From: Methylocystaceae bacterium
GTDB taxonomy: Bacteria > Pseudomonadota > Alphaproteobacteria > Rhizobiales > Beijerinckiaceae
Assembly (NCBI GenBank): GCA_003105285.1
Contig: PQAN01000459.1
Coordinates: 1,977 to 8,466 of the forward strand
Direction of reading: 5' to 3'
Length of the DNA: 6,490 bases
The notes under the pieces are model-generated. The model was not told where the DNA came from and did not search any database. It worked only from the letters and a program-made list of their open reading frames with translations. The position numbers and the translations under genes are program-made. Below, piece by piece: positions 5,419-6,490 of this stretch (its first letter is position 1; every line of letters begins with the position of its first letter).

Positions 5419-6490
5419 TCAGAATTTCAAAGCCGAGGCGAAGCGCACCCCCGGCAGGGCGGAGACGGCCTCGATCGCCGTCTCGGGCGCGTCGTCGTCG
5501 ATCGCGACGAGCGCCACGGCGGAACCGCCCGGCCTGTCGCGGCCGAGCGCGAAGGTCGCGATATTGACACGCGCATCTCCCAGAATCCCCGCAAATCGCC
5601 CGATGAAGCCAGGCTTATCCTCGTTGGACACGAAGATCATCGACTTTGAAAACTCCGCTTCGACGCCGATGCCGTCGACGGCGACGATGCGCGGCTTGCC
5701 GTCGTGGAACACCGTCCCGGCCAGCGATCTCTCGCCCTGTCGCGTCGTCACGGTGAGGGTGATCAATGATTCGTAATCGCCGTCGGAAGCCCGCGTCACC
5801 TCGTCGACGACGATGCCCCGCTCCTTGGCGACGGACGCGGCGGAGACGACATTCACCTCGGAGAGAATCGGCCGCAGCAGGCCGGCGAGCGCGGCGGCGG
5901 TGATCGCCTTGGTCTTCTGCCGCGCGGCCGCTCCCTCGTAGACGATCGAGACCTTGTCGATCGTGACATGCGTCAATTGCCCGGCGAAGGCGCCGAGCTT
6001 TTCCGCCAGCTCGAAGAAGGGCCTCAGCTTCGGCGCCTCCTCCGCGCTGATCGACGGGAAATTGACGGCGTTGGCGATGGCGCCGCGCGTCAGAAAATCG
6101 GAAATCTGCTCGGCGATCTGCAACGCGACATTCTCCTGCGCCTCGAGCGTGGAGGCGCCGAGATGCGGCGTGCAGACGACATTGGGGCGGGAGAACAGCG
6201 GATTGGAGGTCGCCGGCTCGGTCGCGAACACATCGAAGGCGGCGCCGGCCACATGACCGCTGTCCAGAGCCTGCGCGAGCGCCTCTTCGTCCACGAGGCC
6301 GCCGCGCGCGCAATTGACGATACGCACGCCCTTCTGCGTCTTGGCGATGTTCTCGGCGCTCAGAATATTGCGCGTCTTCGCCGTCAAAGGCGTGTGCAAG
6401 GTGATGAAGTCGGCGCGCGCGAGAAGCTCGTCGAGCTCCACCTTTTCGACGCCCAAGTCCTTGGCGCGCTCCTCCGACAGGAAGGGATCA
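5419..6490 (-). CDS. serA: D-3-phosphoglycerate dehydrogenase, partial (N-terminus beyond right edge)
   Basis: The C-terminal 356 residues are visible; the start lies outside the window. The enzyme oxidises 3-phosphoglycerate with NAD+ to 3-phosphohydroxypyruvate, the first step of serine synthesis, in the cytoplasm. Counting from the first complete codon at the edge, the fragment opens DPFLSEERAK inside the NAD-binding domain. It carries the catalytic trio of the 2-hydroxyacid dehydrogenase family: Arg62 in NCARGG, Glu91 in FATEP and His109 in TPHLGAST. An intervening regulatory domain follows (about 145-275), as in the long SerA of roughly 530 aa. The ACT domain comes last (about 283-356, beginning SMIFVSNEDKPGFIGRFAGILG), a probable site for serine or related feedback. 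About 170 N-terminal residues should be missing. The apparent start at 6456 is a TTG (Leu) codon inside the gene and not a real start. No frameshift is seen. Confidence 0.95.
   Translation of the reverse strand, partial: DPFLSEERAKDLGVEKVELDELLARADFITLHTPLTAKTRNILSAENIAKTQKGVRIVNCARGGLVDEEALAQALDSGHVAGAAFDVFATEPATSNPLFSRPNVVCTPHLGASTLEAQENVALQIAEQISDFLTRGAIANAVNFPSISAEEAPKLRPFFELAEKLGAFAGQLTHVTIDKVSIVYEGAAARQKTKAITAAALAGLLRPILSEVNVVSAASVAKERGIVVDEVTRASDGDYESLITLTVTTRQGERSLAGTVFHDGKPRIVAVDGIGVEAEFSKSMIFVSNEDKPGFIGRFAGILGDARVNIATFALGRDRPGGSAVALVAIDDDAPETAIEAVSALPGVRFASALKF

Noticed and set aside
6454..6456. Start of serA at a TTG codon
   Set aside because: The frame continues upstream to the window edge with typical SerA sequence (DPFLSEERAKD), so this is an internal leucine codon and the gene is cut by the edge.

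Overview
The window is about 65% GC, has strong G/C preference at third codon positions and has compact gene spacing. The proteins look alphaproteobacterial: a short phosphotransacetylase, a TIGR01616-type nitrogenase-associated thioredoxin-fold protein, a long SerA with a C-terminal ACT domain, and a SCO1/SenC protein. A methanotroph of the Methylocystis/Methylosinus kind (Rhizobiales) would fit, but the genus is an inference from protein flavour and was not tested by search.

Layout from left to right. Five minus-strand genes fill 7-3641. In transcription order they are a small exported two-cysteine protein (3279-3641), a membrane-anchored SCO1/SenC copper/thiol protein (2562-3188), a YgjP-like zinc metallopeptidase (1657-2448), an ArsC/Spx-like nitrogenase-associated protein (991-1443) and a phosphate acetyltransferase (7-960). 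A 191-bp divergent promoter region separates these from a plus-strand HerA/YjgR-type ATPase (DUF853; 3833-5365). That gene converges, across a 53-bp gap, on the 3' two thirds of serA (minus strand, 5419 to beyond the right edge).

Two gene pairs look like working units. The exported protein and SCO sit 90 bp apart on one strand and both act outside the cytoplasm, which suggests copper delivery or disulfide chemistry for a respiratory oxidase. The ArsC-like protein and Pta are 30 bp apart and probably cotranscribed from a promoter in 1444-1656. Acetate kinase is the usual partner of this form of Pta and may lie just past the left edge. SerA (serine biosynthesis) and the DUF853 ATPase are independent housekeeping-type genes.

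There is no gene-free stretch longer than 300 bp. I see no RNA gene, insertion sequence, CRISPR array, phage gene or broken gene. I do not find a convincing undescribed system. The points most worth a second look are the exported-protein/SCO pair, the nitrogenase-associated gene with no nitrogenase gene in view, a possible 38-codon ORF overlapping the end of the metallopeptidase gene, and the promoter that resets the start of the DUF853 gene.
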